Below are positions 16,959 through 26,542 of a stretch of 64,000 nucleotides of DNA, in pieces (positions within the stretch are counted from its first letter, which is position 1; each line of letters starts with the position of its first letter). Both the position numbers and the translations under genes were made by a program. Origin of the DNA: Lachnospiraceae bacterium (GTDB lineage Bacteria > Bacillota > Clostridia > Lachnospirales > Lachnospiraceae); assembly GCA_016281335.1 (NCBI GenBank), contig JAEEIK010000036.1, positions 62,001-126,000 on the forward strand. The letters are read 5' to 3'. The notes beneath the pieces are model-generated. The model did not search any database. It was not told the DNA's origin and worked only from the letters and a program-made list of their open reading frames with translations.

Positions 16959-19900
16959 CTACTTCCCTACCGTCACCCCGCTCTTCTTTCCCTTAAAGCC
17001 CGTTCCCGGCAGCGCCTCTATCTCCGCCGTCTTTGCCGCCGTATCAGTGATCTTTATCCTAAACAGCTTCTCTGCCTTCTTCGCGCTGTAGCTAAAGCTC
17101 TTTGCTTTCTTCACGCCCTTGATCTTCACTTTGATCTTTACAGACTTAAGCCCCTTAAGCGCTCCCTGTTCATCCTGCTGCAGAGCGCCTTTCTTAAGCT
17201 TAGCTTTGATGGTGATGCTTTCAGCCTCTGCCAGTTTGATCGGAACTATCTCATATTCGTACTTAATGTTCTTGATCTGATCGTTAAGCTTATTTACCAG
17301 TTCCTTAAGAGCTTTCTTATCCTCGCCTTTTATCTTGGCTTTCTTTACTGCTTTGGTATTTAACTTAGCCTTAAGAGTAAAGTATCCCTTTGTTCCGGCA
17401 TCCTTATCCTTGCTGATACTGATGCTGATACTTACCAGCTTTGACACATCCGTGCCTTCCTTCATCTTATCCTTAAATGCTTCCTCAAGGCCTCTGAAGT
17501 TCACTCTGACTATCCCTTCCGTGCCGGAAAGAGCTTCAAGCTGGGCTTTGGTGATCTTCTTTCCTGTCCAGCTCACTGCTTCGGGATAAGCCAGGTTGAG
17601 AGATATGCTGACAGGTTTGCCGTTAACGTTCTCCGTCACTGCCTCAGTCTGCAGCGTTTTAAGCACCGTGGTCGGATCAGGAAGTCTCGGTATCACGGTA
17701 TCTTTTATGCTTATCTCCGTCTTGCCTTCAGCATCCTTATACAGCTTTTTGCATTCACTGCATTCCCAGTATTCAATATTTCCTTCGGTCTCTTCGGTAG
17801 CCGCAACATAAGCATGATGTACCATCACATGCTTATGTGCCGCCTCCGGTTCGGTTTCCGGATCGGGATCTGTAGGATCTGTCGGATCCGTTGGATCTGT
17901 TGGATCTGTAGGATCCGTCACGCTCTTCATGGGTATCTCTTCCTCTTCAACATGGGAAGCATCCTTCTTACATACTCTTCTCTTAAGGCCTTTTTCCTTT
18001 GTTGTCGCTTCTTTAACGACTACCCATTCACCCCAGTCATGTCCGCCTGCAGCAGTGGTCACGGCTGCTGCCGTAACAGGCAGGGTACAGCCCTCATCGC
18101 TGAACATGGCCCCGCAGGTCTTGCAGCGGTAATATGCTATATTTCCGTCTTCCGTACAGCCTGCCGCTTTCGCATCTACTTTGACCGGCCTGTGTCTGTG
18201 ATCAGCCCTTAAGTCTACCTCTATCTCATAATCATTGTAGTTTGTCGCATTATTCGCGGATATGGTCACTTTGGCATAAGTATCATCCTGCACGCTTTCC
18301 TTGAAACAGAACTTAAGCTTTGTACCGCTGACGGCCGGTGCAGCTTTAAGAACATTTCCTCGTGAACTCACAAAGGGTACATCCAATACCGCTCCCGGAG
18401 CGATGCAGTCTGTAAGATCAAGTTCACTGTCCTCACCGGCTTTCACGCTCATCTGCGCTTCGGTATTATTCCATATTGCTTTGCTGATATTTACCTTTAC
18501 ACCTGCCGGCTGCGAAGCTAATACATAATTGCCCGCATCGGCTCCGCCAAGATTAACTCCGCTGACAGTAACAGCCTTGTTATTGCCGGCATTGGCATCT
18601 GCCATGACTGCCGTTGCCGCGCTGACATCAACCGTCACCTCGTCATCACCCAGCACTCCGGCTACAGCCCCGCATGTAAGCTCAACATCCAACTTATCCT
18701 TCTCATAGCTTCGGCTGCGTGCACTTACATATGCGCTAACGTTTGCAGGGGTGATATCCGCCGTTGCCGTTACGGGTGTGCTTACACGATATTTAGAGGC
18801 ATCGGTTCCGGTCAGTATGGCATAGTCAAATACCGCTTCTTTATCCGTACCGACACTCTTGTTTGCAAAATACGGTGTTCCGAGAGTGACCGAAACAGTA
18901 TCTCCCTCTAATACGCCGCTTAAGCCTGGTTCCGATGCATCCTGCACCTCTGCCGTGACAGTACCGTCATAAACCTTGTCTTTTACAGGCTGTGTTGCAG
19001 TTACGCTTTTGGCCTCTATCGATACGGGAACCGTAAGATCACCTATGCTTGTATCAGAAGAATATTTGACTTTTATGAAGGATCTTCCCACCTTCTTCGG
19101 AGTGATCTTGATCACACCGGTGGTCGTTCCGACAGATGTCACATCAACACATCCGGCATGAGATGTACAGGTCCATACGGGAGATGCTCCCGGTGTTTCT
19201 GCCGTAAAGTGCAGTTCCACATCCTCCTCACCATAGGTCATGGCAACTACACCAGCCGAAACATCAGCTTCATCTATATTCAGAGCTGTTATGCTTTTCC
19301 CGGTAGCGATAACCTCCAGTGTCCCCGTTCCGTTTTCTCTATACAGTTCTGATTCCGATACACTGAATTTGATCTTTCCGCTCGTCTCTGGCGCCACGCT
19401 GTTTACCGAAAAGATCATTATATTATTATCATTCTCGTCAATGCTTATTGAACCCGGAATGATAACATCACCTAACATATTCTGGGTTTCTGCCAGGCTG
19501 TATTTTCCTCCCCCGGGCGGTTCCGGCAATGTTACCCTTACTCCTGTCTGTGCTCTTCCGCTTTCAACATAACATATCGGAGACGTATTTCCCGGATAGG
19601 CCAGTTTCTTTATGACCAGCTTCCTGAGGTTTCCGAATGCAAATCCGTTCGCTGCTTCATATCTTGTTCCTTCCGCCACATCAAAATACAGCAGATATGT
19701 TCCCGGCAGCGTGGGCGGATTTACCGAAGGTTCTTCTACGCTGCCGCTCAGCTTATATTTCATCGTAACCTGCCCCATGCCGTTTACCGAAGGAACCGGC
19801 CCGGGTATCCTTATGGCTTCTCCCGTATAATCATATTCAAAATCATGCCCCTCAGATCCCGGAAGTACAAAATCACCTATAGCCGGCACCAGCTTCTTAA

Positions 19901-22745
19901 GTGACCAGCTGAAGCTCTTGGTACCGGTATAATTATTGCCTTTGGCAGTAAGTACCGCCACGGTGTTTCCTATATCCGTTGCAGTCCCGCCGCTGCTGAT
20001 CTCATAGTCCGTATCCTTAGTAAGTACCAGATCACCTATCTTTACTGAAGCTATAACTACTTCCTGAGGTTCACCGCCGGCATACCCTGCCTGCTCACCA
20101 AGGGTTACTGTCGCCGCCGAAATATCTGCAGGCGCGATAGTGAAGTCCGCCTTTCCGTAATATCTTTTGGTTTCGGTCTCGTACTCGATGCGCTCCGTAT
20201 ATCGCCCGGCTTCCGTAGGAACAGCTTCCGTTGCTTCATACGCTGTGCCATCCATAAGCTCACCGCTGAAAGTAAGATGCTCCATGCCGCCTTCAACAGG
20301 CTTCTCATAAACAGGCCCGGGAAGCTCCGAACCGTATACTATGCTTTCCTGAGAAACTTCGCCAAGATATCCGGCATCCTTATCTGTGATCGTAACTATC
20401 ACATTTACGGTAACCGACTTATAATTCTCGGAACGTATCGAAACTGGCAGCGTGATCACATCACCGCTTGAAGCAAGCGTGGCCGTGTACTCTGCAGTAA
20501 CAATACCCGTCTGCGGATCCACCGCAAAAGAGTTAAGCTCAGTTTCTTCGGAAACCGCTCCGCCCCTGTTTTTAACCGTTGGCTTCCCGGCCACATAGCG
20601 CACTATGCCGGCATCGGTCGGAAGGACCTGTGACAGATCCGCGCTCACTTCGCTTTGATCGTATCTCAAATACAATTCCGTATCATATGCGTAAGGAACT
20701 TCTTTAGTTCCGGCCGTAGATCTTAAATATCTTATTCCTGCCAGCTCATTTACACCTTTATTTCCCGTAATGTTAAAATCACTGCGCTCAGTTAAAGCCG
20801 CAGCTGTTCCGTCAACATTTTCGGAAGCCATAAGTATGGCACCGTTTATCATGTCCGAATCACCATATTGACGGTAAATTGCGCAATCGTCTCCCTGTAA
20901 GGTCACATTGCCGCCGCTGATCTCCCCAAAACTGTTCTGCTCGATAAATATCCCCCAGGATCCGCACAAAGCCGGGTAATCAGCAGCCATCGGGGCTTCC
21001 TGTCCGTTTTTTTCGGATACAGCATTAACTGTTCCGCCGGTGATATATATCCCTTTAGCATAACTGCCAATCTGACCGATTCCGGCGCTCTGGGAATTGA
21101 TCCCGTTAGCCCTTGCATTAACGGTACCGCCGCTTATCGTAAAACCTCTGCCCGTGATTATACCGAATACAAATCCCCAGGTAGCTCCCTGACCGTTCGC
21201 CGTTGCATTTATCGTACCTCCTGCAATGATACTTCCTTCATCCTTAATTTGTATCCCATATGCGTCTGCATTCCTGGTCCCTTCCGCTGCGCTCGTTGCT
21301 TCTGCATTTATCACGGCAGTGCTGCCTTCTTCTATTATCATTTTTTGTACATTAATAGCACAGCTCCATGATTCCAAAGTATTCGTTATTGATGGTGCAG
21401 CTGTTACTGACTCTATTACTGCATCACTGCTACTGCTGACAATAAAGTTTTCGGCAAAGATACCGTAACATGACTTTTCCGCACCATCAATATTTACTGA
21501 GATTTCTCCGCCATCTGCATACAGATCACCAGAGACATATATTCCCTCGTAATTTCCCCCGTATTTTTCGCCTTTCTTAGCCTCCGCGGTCAGCTTTGTG
21601 CCGCTTTTCACCCTTAGATCACCCATAACTTGCATAGCCTTATTAAACAGATTATCGTGAGCCCTAGCTATAGCAATACCACAGGCGGCATATATTTCAC
21701 AGTTTTCAAAATAAGCAGTAGCTGAATCGTCGTTGGTATTTATGCCATAACTTATGCTATTACTGATTCTTTCTGAAGATACGGTGCTACCTCCCAGAGC
21801 TTCAATACTGCCTCCACGAACAGTTATACTGCCTGTATCCATGCCGTAACTTCTGGCAAACCCTATGTCTTTCTTAAATATCATGTCGCCGCCATTGCAA
21901 CTGAGATTTCCTCCCCTTACTGTGGTGCTTCCGGCTTTCAGGCCATATGAATAGATCGCATGATGAAAAGTATTCTCTTCTTCCATTGTATTGCTTCCGC
22001 CGTTTGCTTTGATGCTTCCGGCTTCCTGTTCATAAGTATCTTCAACACAGATCCCGTATGAAACCTGGCTAAAGTTGTATAATTCTTCTTTTGCGCTCAC
22101 ATTACCACCGGATGCATCAACAGTCACAGCTTCCGCACTTACCGTATATTCAAGCTCATCAATAGTGAGCTCCGTCCCTTCTCCCGGCAGTTCTATCTTA
22201 GCGGAATATATGCCGGCACTCGCTTTTGATACTGCACCGGCAGTCACACTCAGTGTCGCCGGAAGGTTCTCTCCTTCTTCTATCACATTGACTATGGTCA
22301 GCTTGCCGCTCACATATATGCCATAGCTCTCCGCTATCTCATCCCCGGTGAGTTTTATGCTGTTTTCTCCGGCAAGCACGACAGTCCAGTCGCCGTTAGC
22401 ATATATGCCGTAGGCTTTATCATCATTTATATAACCGCTGCCTTCATAGCTGTAGCCGTTAAGCACCAGCACATTACCCGCAAGATGCCGCACTTTGCCT
22501 TCAGCGGCGCTTGCTCCCTCTGCCAGGGCAGCGCCTCCCACATAGAGCTCGCCCTCTGCCCTCACCTCAGGTATATAATCTGTCTCTTTGAAAAATAAAC
22601 CGAATATTCCGAAACCGCCGTCAAGAAGCGCCGGCGGCAGATCAGTGATCACAAGTATTACGCTTAGCAAAAGAGCAATGAATGCCCTGCCCCCCCTAGA
22701 ATTATACGGCTTCCGGGAACTCCTGCCTTCGTTTTTTCTCTGCAT
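16959..22745 (-). CDS. Giant exported repetitive surface protein with beta-helix and YDG-type repeats
   Basis: The ATG preceded by GGAGGAGAT gives 1928 residues. An N-terminal basic stretch and hydrophobic segment (about 20-40, FIALLLSVILVITDLPP) mark it for export. Residues about 75-660 are repeats of the type GGNLSCNGG, ISGGTVNA, ITGGTVNA and YGINTN, suggesting a right-handed beta-helix. Next come bacterial Ig/MBG-like modules and, at about 1250-1430, YDG-type repeats (VYDGTVTAEV; ADITPANVSAYV). Two small Cys-pair modules (CKTCGAMF, CSECKKLY) flank a DPT tandem run near 1615. The last 300 residues are Lys-rich. There is no C-terminal membrane helix. A role as adhesin or polymer binder is likely but unproven. 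Confidence 0.75.
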   Translation of the reverse strand: MQRKNEGRSSRKPYNSRGGRAFIALLLSVILVITDLPPALLDGGFGIFGLFFKETDYIPEVRAEGELYVGGAALAEGASAAEGKVRHLAGNVLVLNGYSYEGSGYINDDKAYGIYANGDWTVVLAGENSIKLTGDEIAESYGIYVSGKLTIVNVIEEGENLPATLSVTAGAVSKASAGIYSAKIELPGEGTELTIDELEYTVSAEAVTVDASGGNVSAKEELYNFSQVSYGICVEDTYEQEAGSIKANGGSNTMEEENTFHHAIYSYGLKAGSTTVRGGNLSCNGGDMIFKKDIGFARSYGMDTGSITVRGGSIEALGGSTVSSERISNSISYGINTNDDSATAYFENCEIYAACGIAIARAHDNLFNKAMQVMGDLRVKSGTKLTAEAKKGEKYGGNYEGIYVSGDLYADGGEISVNIDGAEKSCYGIFAENFIVSSSSDAVIESVTAAPSITNTLESWSCAINVQKMIIEEGSTAVINAEATSAAEGTRNADAYGIQIKDEGSIIAGGTINATANGQGATWGFVFGIITGRGFTISGGTVNARANGINSQSAGIGQIGSYAKGIYITGGTVNAVSEKNGQEAPMAADYPALCGSWGIFIEQNSFGEISGGNVTLQGDDCAIYRQYGDSDMINGAILMASENVDGTAAALTERSDFNITGNKGVNELAGIRYLRSTAGTKEVPYAYDTELYLRYDQSEVSADLSQVLPTDAGIVRYVAGKPTVKNRGGAVSEETELNSFAVDPQTGIVTAEYTATLASSGDVITLPVSIRSENYKSVTVNVIVTITDKDAGYLGEVSQESIVYGSELPGPVYEKPVEGGMEHLTFSGELMDGTAYEATEAVPTEAGRYTERIEYETETKRYYGKADFTIAPADISAATVTLGEQAGYAGGEPQEVVIASVKIGDLVLTKDTDYEISSGGTATDIGNTVAVLTAKGNNYTGTKSFSWSLKKLVPAIGDFVLPGSEGHDFEYDYTGEAIRIPGPVPSVNGMGQVTMKYKLSGSVEEPSVNPPTLPGTYLLYFDVAEGTRYEAANGFAFGNLRKLVIKKLAYPGNTSPICYVESGRAQTGVRVTLPEPPGGGKYSLAETQNMLGDVIIPGSISIDENDNNIMIFSVNSVAPETSGKIKFSVSESELYRENGTGTLEVIATGKSITALNIDEADVSAGVVAMTYGEEDVELHFTAETPGASPVWTCTSHAGCVDVTSVGTTTGVIKITPKKVGRSFIKVKYSSDTSIGDLTVPVSIEAKSVTATQPVKDKVYDGTVTAEVQDASEPGLSGVLEGDTVSVTLGTPYFANKSVGTDKEAVFDYAILTGTDASKYRVSTPVTATADITPANVSAYVSARSRSYEKDKLDVELTCGAVAGVLGDDEVTVDVSAATAVMADANAGNNKAVTVSGVNLGGADAGNYVLASQPAGVKVNISKAIWNNTEAQMSVKAGEDSELDLTDCIAPGAVLDVPFVSSRGNVLKAAPAVSGTKLKFCFKESVQDDTYAKVTISANNATNYNDYEIEVDLRADHRHRPVKVDAKAAGCTEDGNIAYYRCKTCGAMFSDEGCTLPVTAAAVTTAAGGHDWGEWVVVKEATTKEKGLKRRVCKKDASHVEEEEIPMKSVTDPTDPTDPTDPTDPTDPDPETEPEAAHKHVMVHHAYVAATEETEGNIEYWECSECKKLYKDAEGKTEISIKDTVIPRLPDPTTVLKTLQTEAVTENVNGKPVSISLNLAYPEAVSWTGKKITKAQLEALSGTEGIVRVNFRGLEEAFKDKMKEGTDVSKLVSISISISKDKDAGTKGYFTLKAKLNTKAVKKAKIKGEDKKALKELVNKLNDQIKNIKYEYEIVPIKLAEAESITIKAKLKKGALQQDEQGALKGLKSVKIKVKIKGVKKAKSFSYSAKKAEKLFRIKITDTAAKTAEIEALPGTGFKGKKSGVTVGK

Positions 22746-22818
22746 TTTTATCTCCTCCAAAAAGTAGCTTTATATCTCTATCCGAGATCCTGATTTCTAT
22801 TAACACATAAAAGAAATA

Positions 22819-23121
22819 TTATACCCTGCCCGACCTTGGCCCATGCACCGGAACAAACTCTATTTTTAATGACATTTTCAGGGCCTGTGCTACCCTTTGC
22901 AATGTCTTTAACGACGGATTACCTGTCCCCCGCTCCAACCGGCTGATATCAGCCTGAGATATCCCCGTTATCTCAGCCAGTTCCTTCTGCGTCATTCCTC
23001 TTTCTTTTCTGGCATCTATCATAGCCTGCATTACGGTAAATTCCGGTTCCATTGCATCATATTTTTTCTTAAAGACAGGATCCTTAAGCTGTTCATCAAT
23101 AAATTCATTCAGTGTAGTCAT
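22819..23121 (-). CDS. HigA-type antitoxin, XRE helix-turn-helix
   Basis: A 100-residue protein whose residues about 40-95 form a Cro/C1-type helix-turn-helix (MTQKELAEITGISQADISRLERG). The N-terminal 35 residues are acidic and probably bind the toxin. It overlaps the upstream toxin gene by ATGA, the toxin-first order of HigBA pairs. It should neutralise the toxin and repress the shared promoter. Confidence 0.88.
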   Translation of the reverse strand: MTTLNEFIDEQLKDPVFKKKYDAMEPEFTVMQAMIDARKERGMTQKELAEITGISQADISRLERGTGNPSLKTLQRVAQALKMSLKIEFVPVHGPRSGRV

Positions 23122-23474
23122 TTCTGCTCCTTTCTGGCGTAATAATCAGCGCGATAGGTTTTAGCCATATTTATTTCCTGTTTAGGAGTCTTCTGTGTCT
23201 TTTTTACAAAACCGTTTGTAAGCAACACCAATCTGTCTTCATCATAAAAATACAGTAATCGCGATATATTTGTTCCAAATTTTGCGCGAAGTTCAAATAT
23301 GCCTTCCGCCAGTTCTTTTGAATATGGTTCTCGTAACGCAGGCCCGTTTTTTTGCAGCAATTCCAGTGTACGGATCATCTTGGCGCGCATATCGTAATCC
23401 AAGCTTAGCAAGAACTCCTTTGCTGGTATCCTTCCATCCTCCGTTTCATAAAATATCGTGTTATACTCGTTCAT
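23118..23474 (-). CDS. HigB/RelE-type mRNA interferase toxin
   Basis: A 118-residue protein of the phage Gp49-like/HigB branch of the RelE superfamily. Diagnostic segments are IPAKEFLLSLDYDMRAKMIRT, GIFELRAKFGTNISRLLYFY and LLTNGFVKKTQKTPKQEI, the last with the Lys-rich end typical of ribosome-dependent mRNA cleavage enzymes. It lies directly before the antitoxin gene with a 4-bp overlap and behind a strong promoter. The toxin is predicted to arrest translation when antitoxin is lost. All expected basic residues are present, so nothing suggests inactivation. Confidence 0.88.
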   Translation of the reverse strand: MNEYNTIFYETEDGRIPAKEFLLSLDYDMRAKMIRTLELLQKNGPALREPYSKELAEGIFELRAKFGTNISRLLYFYDEDRLVLLTNGFVKKTQKTPKQEINMAKTYRADYYARKEQK

Positions 23475-23492
23475 TCTGTACCTTGCATTATT

Positions 23493-23521
23493 AGAATATG
23501 TGATTTACCGCATATTGTCAA
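23493..23521 (-). promoter_or_regulatory. Toxin-antitoxin promoter with overlapping operator
   Basis: TTGACA (23516-23521) and TATTCT (23493-23498) are 17 bases apart on the minus strand. The inverted repeat AATATG/CATATT at 23495-23516 fills the spacer, a fitting place for the HigA-type antitoxin to block RNA polymerase. Confidence 0.6.
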
Positions 23522-23638
23522 CAAATTCTTTTAAGATGAATTTGTCGCCCTAATTAATCTTCTAGTAGCTGGAAATCATCACCAGAAAACAGTTTGCAGC
23601 AGTTTAGAAACTTAGATTATTGATATATCGAAATGTTT

Positions 23639-23666
23639 TTACGGCGACTCATAAGAGCCGCCGTAA
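23639..23666. other. Stem-loop downstream of rho
   Basis: TTACGGCG and CGCCGTAA pair perfectly, with further pairing inside (ACTC/GAG). It lies 28 bases past the rho stop codon. Neither strand shows a clear T run directly after the stem, so it may be a weak terminator or an RNA 3' end structure. Confidence 0.45.
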
Positions 23667-23693
23667 TCTAAATTATTAAAACTATACTAACAC

Positions 23694-25217
23694 TTAATAC
23701 CAGTGTGTCTTTTGCACCATGTCCACAAAGTCACGGTTGTTGGCGGTACGGGCAAACATATCGATGATCTTGTCCACGGATTCTTCAGGCCGTAAGCCGT
23801 TCATGGCTTTGCGGAGTATGCTGATGGCCTGCAGCTCATCGGGTGTTAAGAGCAGGTCTTCACGTCTGGTTGAAGACTTGGGTATATCGATAGCCGGGAA
23901 TATCCTGCGTTCGGAAAGCTTGCGGTCGAGAACGAGTTCCATGTTACCGGTTCCCTTGAATTCCTCGTATACCACATCATCCATCTTGCTTCCGGTATCC
24001 ACCAGGGCTGTGGCAAGTATTGTGAGGCTTCCGCCTTCCCTCATATTACGGGCCGCGCCGAAGAAGCGCTTCGGTCCGTGCAGCGCCGCCGGATCGAGAC
24101 CACCCGATAAAGTACGTCCGCTGGGCGGGATCACCTGGTTGTAGGCTCTCGTAAGTCTGGTTATTGAATCGAGAAGTATGATGACATCCTTCTTGTATTC
24201 CACCAGACGTCTTGCCCTTTCCACCACCATCTCAGCAACACGTTTGTGATGCTCTGCGGTTTCGTCAAAAGTGGAATAGATGACTTCCACTCCGGGACCG
24301 CCTACTTCCTCTTTCATATCCGTAACTTCCTCGGGACGCTCGTCGATCAGAAGTATTATCATGTGCATATCGGGATTGGTGATCTTGATGGATTTGGCCA
24401 CATCCTTTAAAAGTGTAGTCTTTCCGGCTTTAGGCTGGGAAACGATCATCCCTCGCTGTCCCTTTCCTACAGGACTTATCAGATCCATGATCCTCATGGA
24501 CACCGGCGCGCCGGGCCTTTCAAGCCTTATCTTTTCGTTGGGGAAGATGGGCGTCATCTCTTCGAAATTGTAACGCTTTGCGGCCTCTTCGGTAGGCAGA
24601 CCGTTCACCGTTGTAAGATAGAGAAGCGCTCTGAACTTTTCATTCTGGGTACGTATCCTGGTGTTACCCTTTACTATATCGCCGGTCTTTAAACCGAACT
24701 TCCTTATCTGGCTCGGAGAAACATATACATCGTTTTCACCCGGCAGATAGTTTTCACATCTGATGAAGCCGAAACCGTCAGGCATTACTTCCAGTATGTC
24801 GCAGACTGTCTGTCCGCTGTCCAGTTCCGCTATGGTCTTTTCGTCCATCTCGGGTTCAGGCTCATATCTCCTGCCCTTATCCTTGCCTGGAAGAGCTTTC
24901 TGCTGCTGGGGTATGGAAACTGCGGGAGCCTGGGCCACTTCCTTAGACTCGGATTTGTTTTCCTTTTTCTCTGCCTTTGCTTCCTGCGCTGCTGCTTTTG
25001 CTTCCTGTGCCGCAGCCTTTGCAGCCTGCTTGGCCTGGGCTGATGCTTCGGCAGCTTCCCTTGCCTTTATCTGCGCATCTTCTTCGTCTTTTTTCAGCAT
25101 TTCTTCAATGATATCGGCTTTCTTCATTCCCGATACGCCTTTAATGCCGCGGAATTTCGCCATTTCCTTAAGGTCAGCCAAAGAAATGGTCTCATACCTT
25201 TCCTTCATATTGATCAT
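23694..25217 (-). CDS. rho: Transcription termination factor Rho
   Basis: Rho is a hexameric RNA helicase that ends transcription. The 507 residues contain the N-terminal helical domain (KGVSGMKKADIIEEM), a low-complexity insertion at about 50-118 rich in Ala, Lys, Gln and Glu (AAQEAKAAAQEAK), the cold-shock-like RNA-binding domain (GFGFIRCENYLPGENDVYVS) and the ATPase core with Walker A QPKAGKTT at 261-268 and LLIDERPEE. GGGAGG is eight bases before the ATG. The insertion makes it about 80 residues longer than the E. coli protein; such loops are known in several phyla and may add RNA contacts. A 105-base leader separates it from its promoter. Confidence 0.97.
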   Translation of the reverse strand: MINMKERYETISLADLKEMAKFRGIKGVSGMKKADIIEEMLKKDEEDAQIKAREAAEASAQAKQAAKAAAQEAKAAAQEAKAEKKENKSESKEVAQAPAVSIPQQQKALPGKDKGRRYEPEPEMDEKTIAELDSGQTVCDILEVMPDGFGFIRCENYLPGENDVYVSPSQIRKFGLKTGDIVKGNTRIRTQNEKFRALLYLTTVNGLPTEEAAKRYNFEEMTPIFPNEKIRLERPGAPVSMRIMDLISPVGKGQRGMIVSQPKAGKTTLLKDVAKSIKITNPDMHMIILLIDERPEEVTDMKEEVGGPGVEVIYSTFDETAEHHKRVAEMVVERARRLVEYKKDVIILLDSITRLTRAYNQVIPPSGRTLSGGLDPAALHGPKRFFGAARNMREGGSLTILATALVDTGSKMDDVVYEEFKGTGNMELVLDRKLSERRIFPAIDIPKSSTRREDLLLTPDELQAISILRKAMNGLRPEESVDKIIDMFARTANNRDFVDMVQKTHWY

Positions 25218-25325
25218 CCGTAAAACCTCCCTGCTTTGAAAATCAATAATGGGTAAAATCGAAAACTATCGGATTTCAAGATAATTAATGACTGGCGTAC
25301 TTGCGCCACAGTCTCCATATGTGTT

Positions 25326-25353
25326 ACTATATCACAGAATCCCAAAAAATCAA
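25326..25353 (-). promoter_or_regulatory. rho promoter
   Basis: TTGATT (25348-25353), 16 bases, then TATAGT (25326-25331) on the minus strand, with TGA directly before the minus-10 box (extended minus-10). The leader between it and rho is about 105 bases and could carry Rho autoregulation, as known in other bacteria. Confidence 0.55.
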
Positions 25354-25390
25354 GAAATTTTTAAACATATATTAATGGAGGAAGATTGAA

Positions 25391-26539
25391 ATGACTACCA
25401 ATGAAGAAGCATTACTCAAGCATGAAGAGTGGAAGGGCAAACTTGACGTCTGCTCCAAGGCTCCCGTAGACAGCGCCCATGCCCTGTCCATCGCATATAC
25501 TCCCGGCGTGGCAGAGCCCTGCAGGAAGATAGCAAAAGATCCCGATCTTGCATATAAATATACGATCAAGCAGAATACCATACTCGTGGTTTCCGACGGC
25601 AGCGCAGTTCTCGGTCTCGGTAACATCGGACCCAAAGCCGCAATGCCCGTTATGGAGGGTAAGGCAGTTCTCTTTAAAGAATTCGGCGGTGTCAACGCCG
25701 TTCCCATCTGTCTGGATACCCAGGATCCCGATGAGATAGTCAAAGCAGTTACCTGGCTGGCTCCCGGCTACGGCGGAGTCAATCTCGAAGACATCAGCGC
25801 TCCCCGCTGCTTCGAGATAGAGGAACGACTGAAAGCAACTCTGGACATACCGGTATTCCATGATGACCAGCATGGCACAGCCATCGTAGTGCTTGCCGCT
25901 CTTATCAATTCATTAAAGATCGTAGACAAGAAACCCGGCGACTGCAAGGTAGTCGTAAGCGGTGCAGGCGCTGCAGGCGTGGCCATCACCAAGCTGATGA
26001 TGAACTACGGTTTTAAGAACGTGATACTCTGCAACAGCAAGGGTATAGTTTCCAAGGGTGCCAAGGGACTTAACTGGATGCAGGAGAAAATGGCCGAAGT
26101 GACCAATCCCGAGAATATCAGCGGTTCACTTGCAGATGCCCTTAAAGGCGCAGACATCTTTATCGGTGTTTCCGCTCCCGGCATAGTTACCAAAGATATG
26201 GTACGCAGCATGAACAGCGATGCCATACTCTTTGCAATGGCCAATCCGGATCCCGAGATCCTGCCTTCCGATGCAAAGGAAGCAGGCGCCCGCATAGTAG
26301 GCACCGGACGCAGTGATTTTCCTAACCAGGTCAACAATGTCATTGCTTTCCCCGGTATCTTCAAGGGCGCCCTCGAAGGCCGCGCTCCCCAGATCACCGA
26401 AGAGATGAAGATGGCCGCAGCCCTCGCCATCGCATCAATGGTACCCGAAGACAAGCTTAGCGAAGAATACGTTATACCCGCGCCCTTTATGCCCGGCATC
26501 GCCGACAGGGTCGCTGAAGAGATTAAGAAGCTGATATAA
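25391..26539 (+). CDS. NAD(P)-dependent malic enzyme
   Basis: The enzyme decarboxylates malate to pyruvate and CO2 with reduction of NAD(P). The 382-residue short bacterial form is shown by AYTPGVAEPCR, VVSDGSAVLGLGNIGP, the metal-site Asp residues in FHDDQHGTAIV, the nucleotide loop VSGAGAAGVAI and FAMANPDPEI. Whether NAD or NADP is preferred cannot be read. GGAGGAAG lies upstream of the ATG. It is divergent from rho and is followed after three bases by a radical SAM gene, so both share a transcript. Confidence 0.93.
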   Translation: MTTNEEALLKHEEWKGKLDVCSKAPVDSAHALSIAYTPGVAEPCRKIAKDPDLAYKYTIKQNTILVVSDGSAVLGLGNIGPKAAMPVMEGKAVLFKEFGGVNAVPICLDTQDPDEIVKAVTWLAPGYGGVNLEDISAPRCFEIEERLKATLDIPVFHDDQHGTAIVVLAALINSLKIVDKKPGDCKVVVSGAGAAGVAITKLMMNYGFKNVILCNSKGIVSKGAKGLNWMQEKMAEVTNPENISGSLADALKGADIFIGVSAPGIVTKDMVRSMNSDAILFAMANPDPEILPSDAKEAGARIVGTGRSDFPNQVNNVIAFPGIFKGALEGRAPQITEEMKMAAALAIASMVPEDKLSEEYVIPAPFMPGIADRVAEEIKKLI

Positions 26540-26542
26540 AAA

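Noticed and set aside
16990..17030. LPGTG near the C-terminus of the giant surface protein as a sortase signal
   Set aside because: It is followed by a Lys- and Gly-rich end without a hydrophobic helix, so a sortase could not hold the protein at the membrane.
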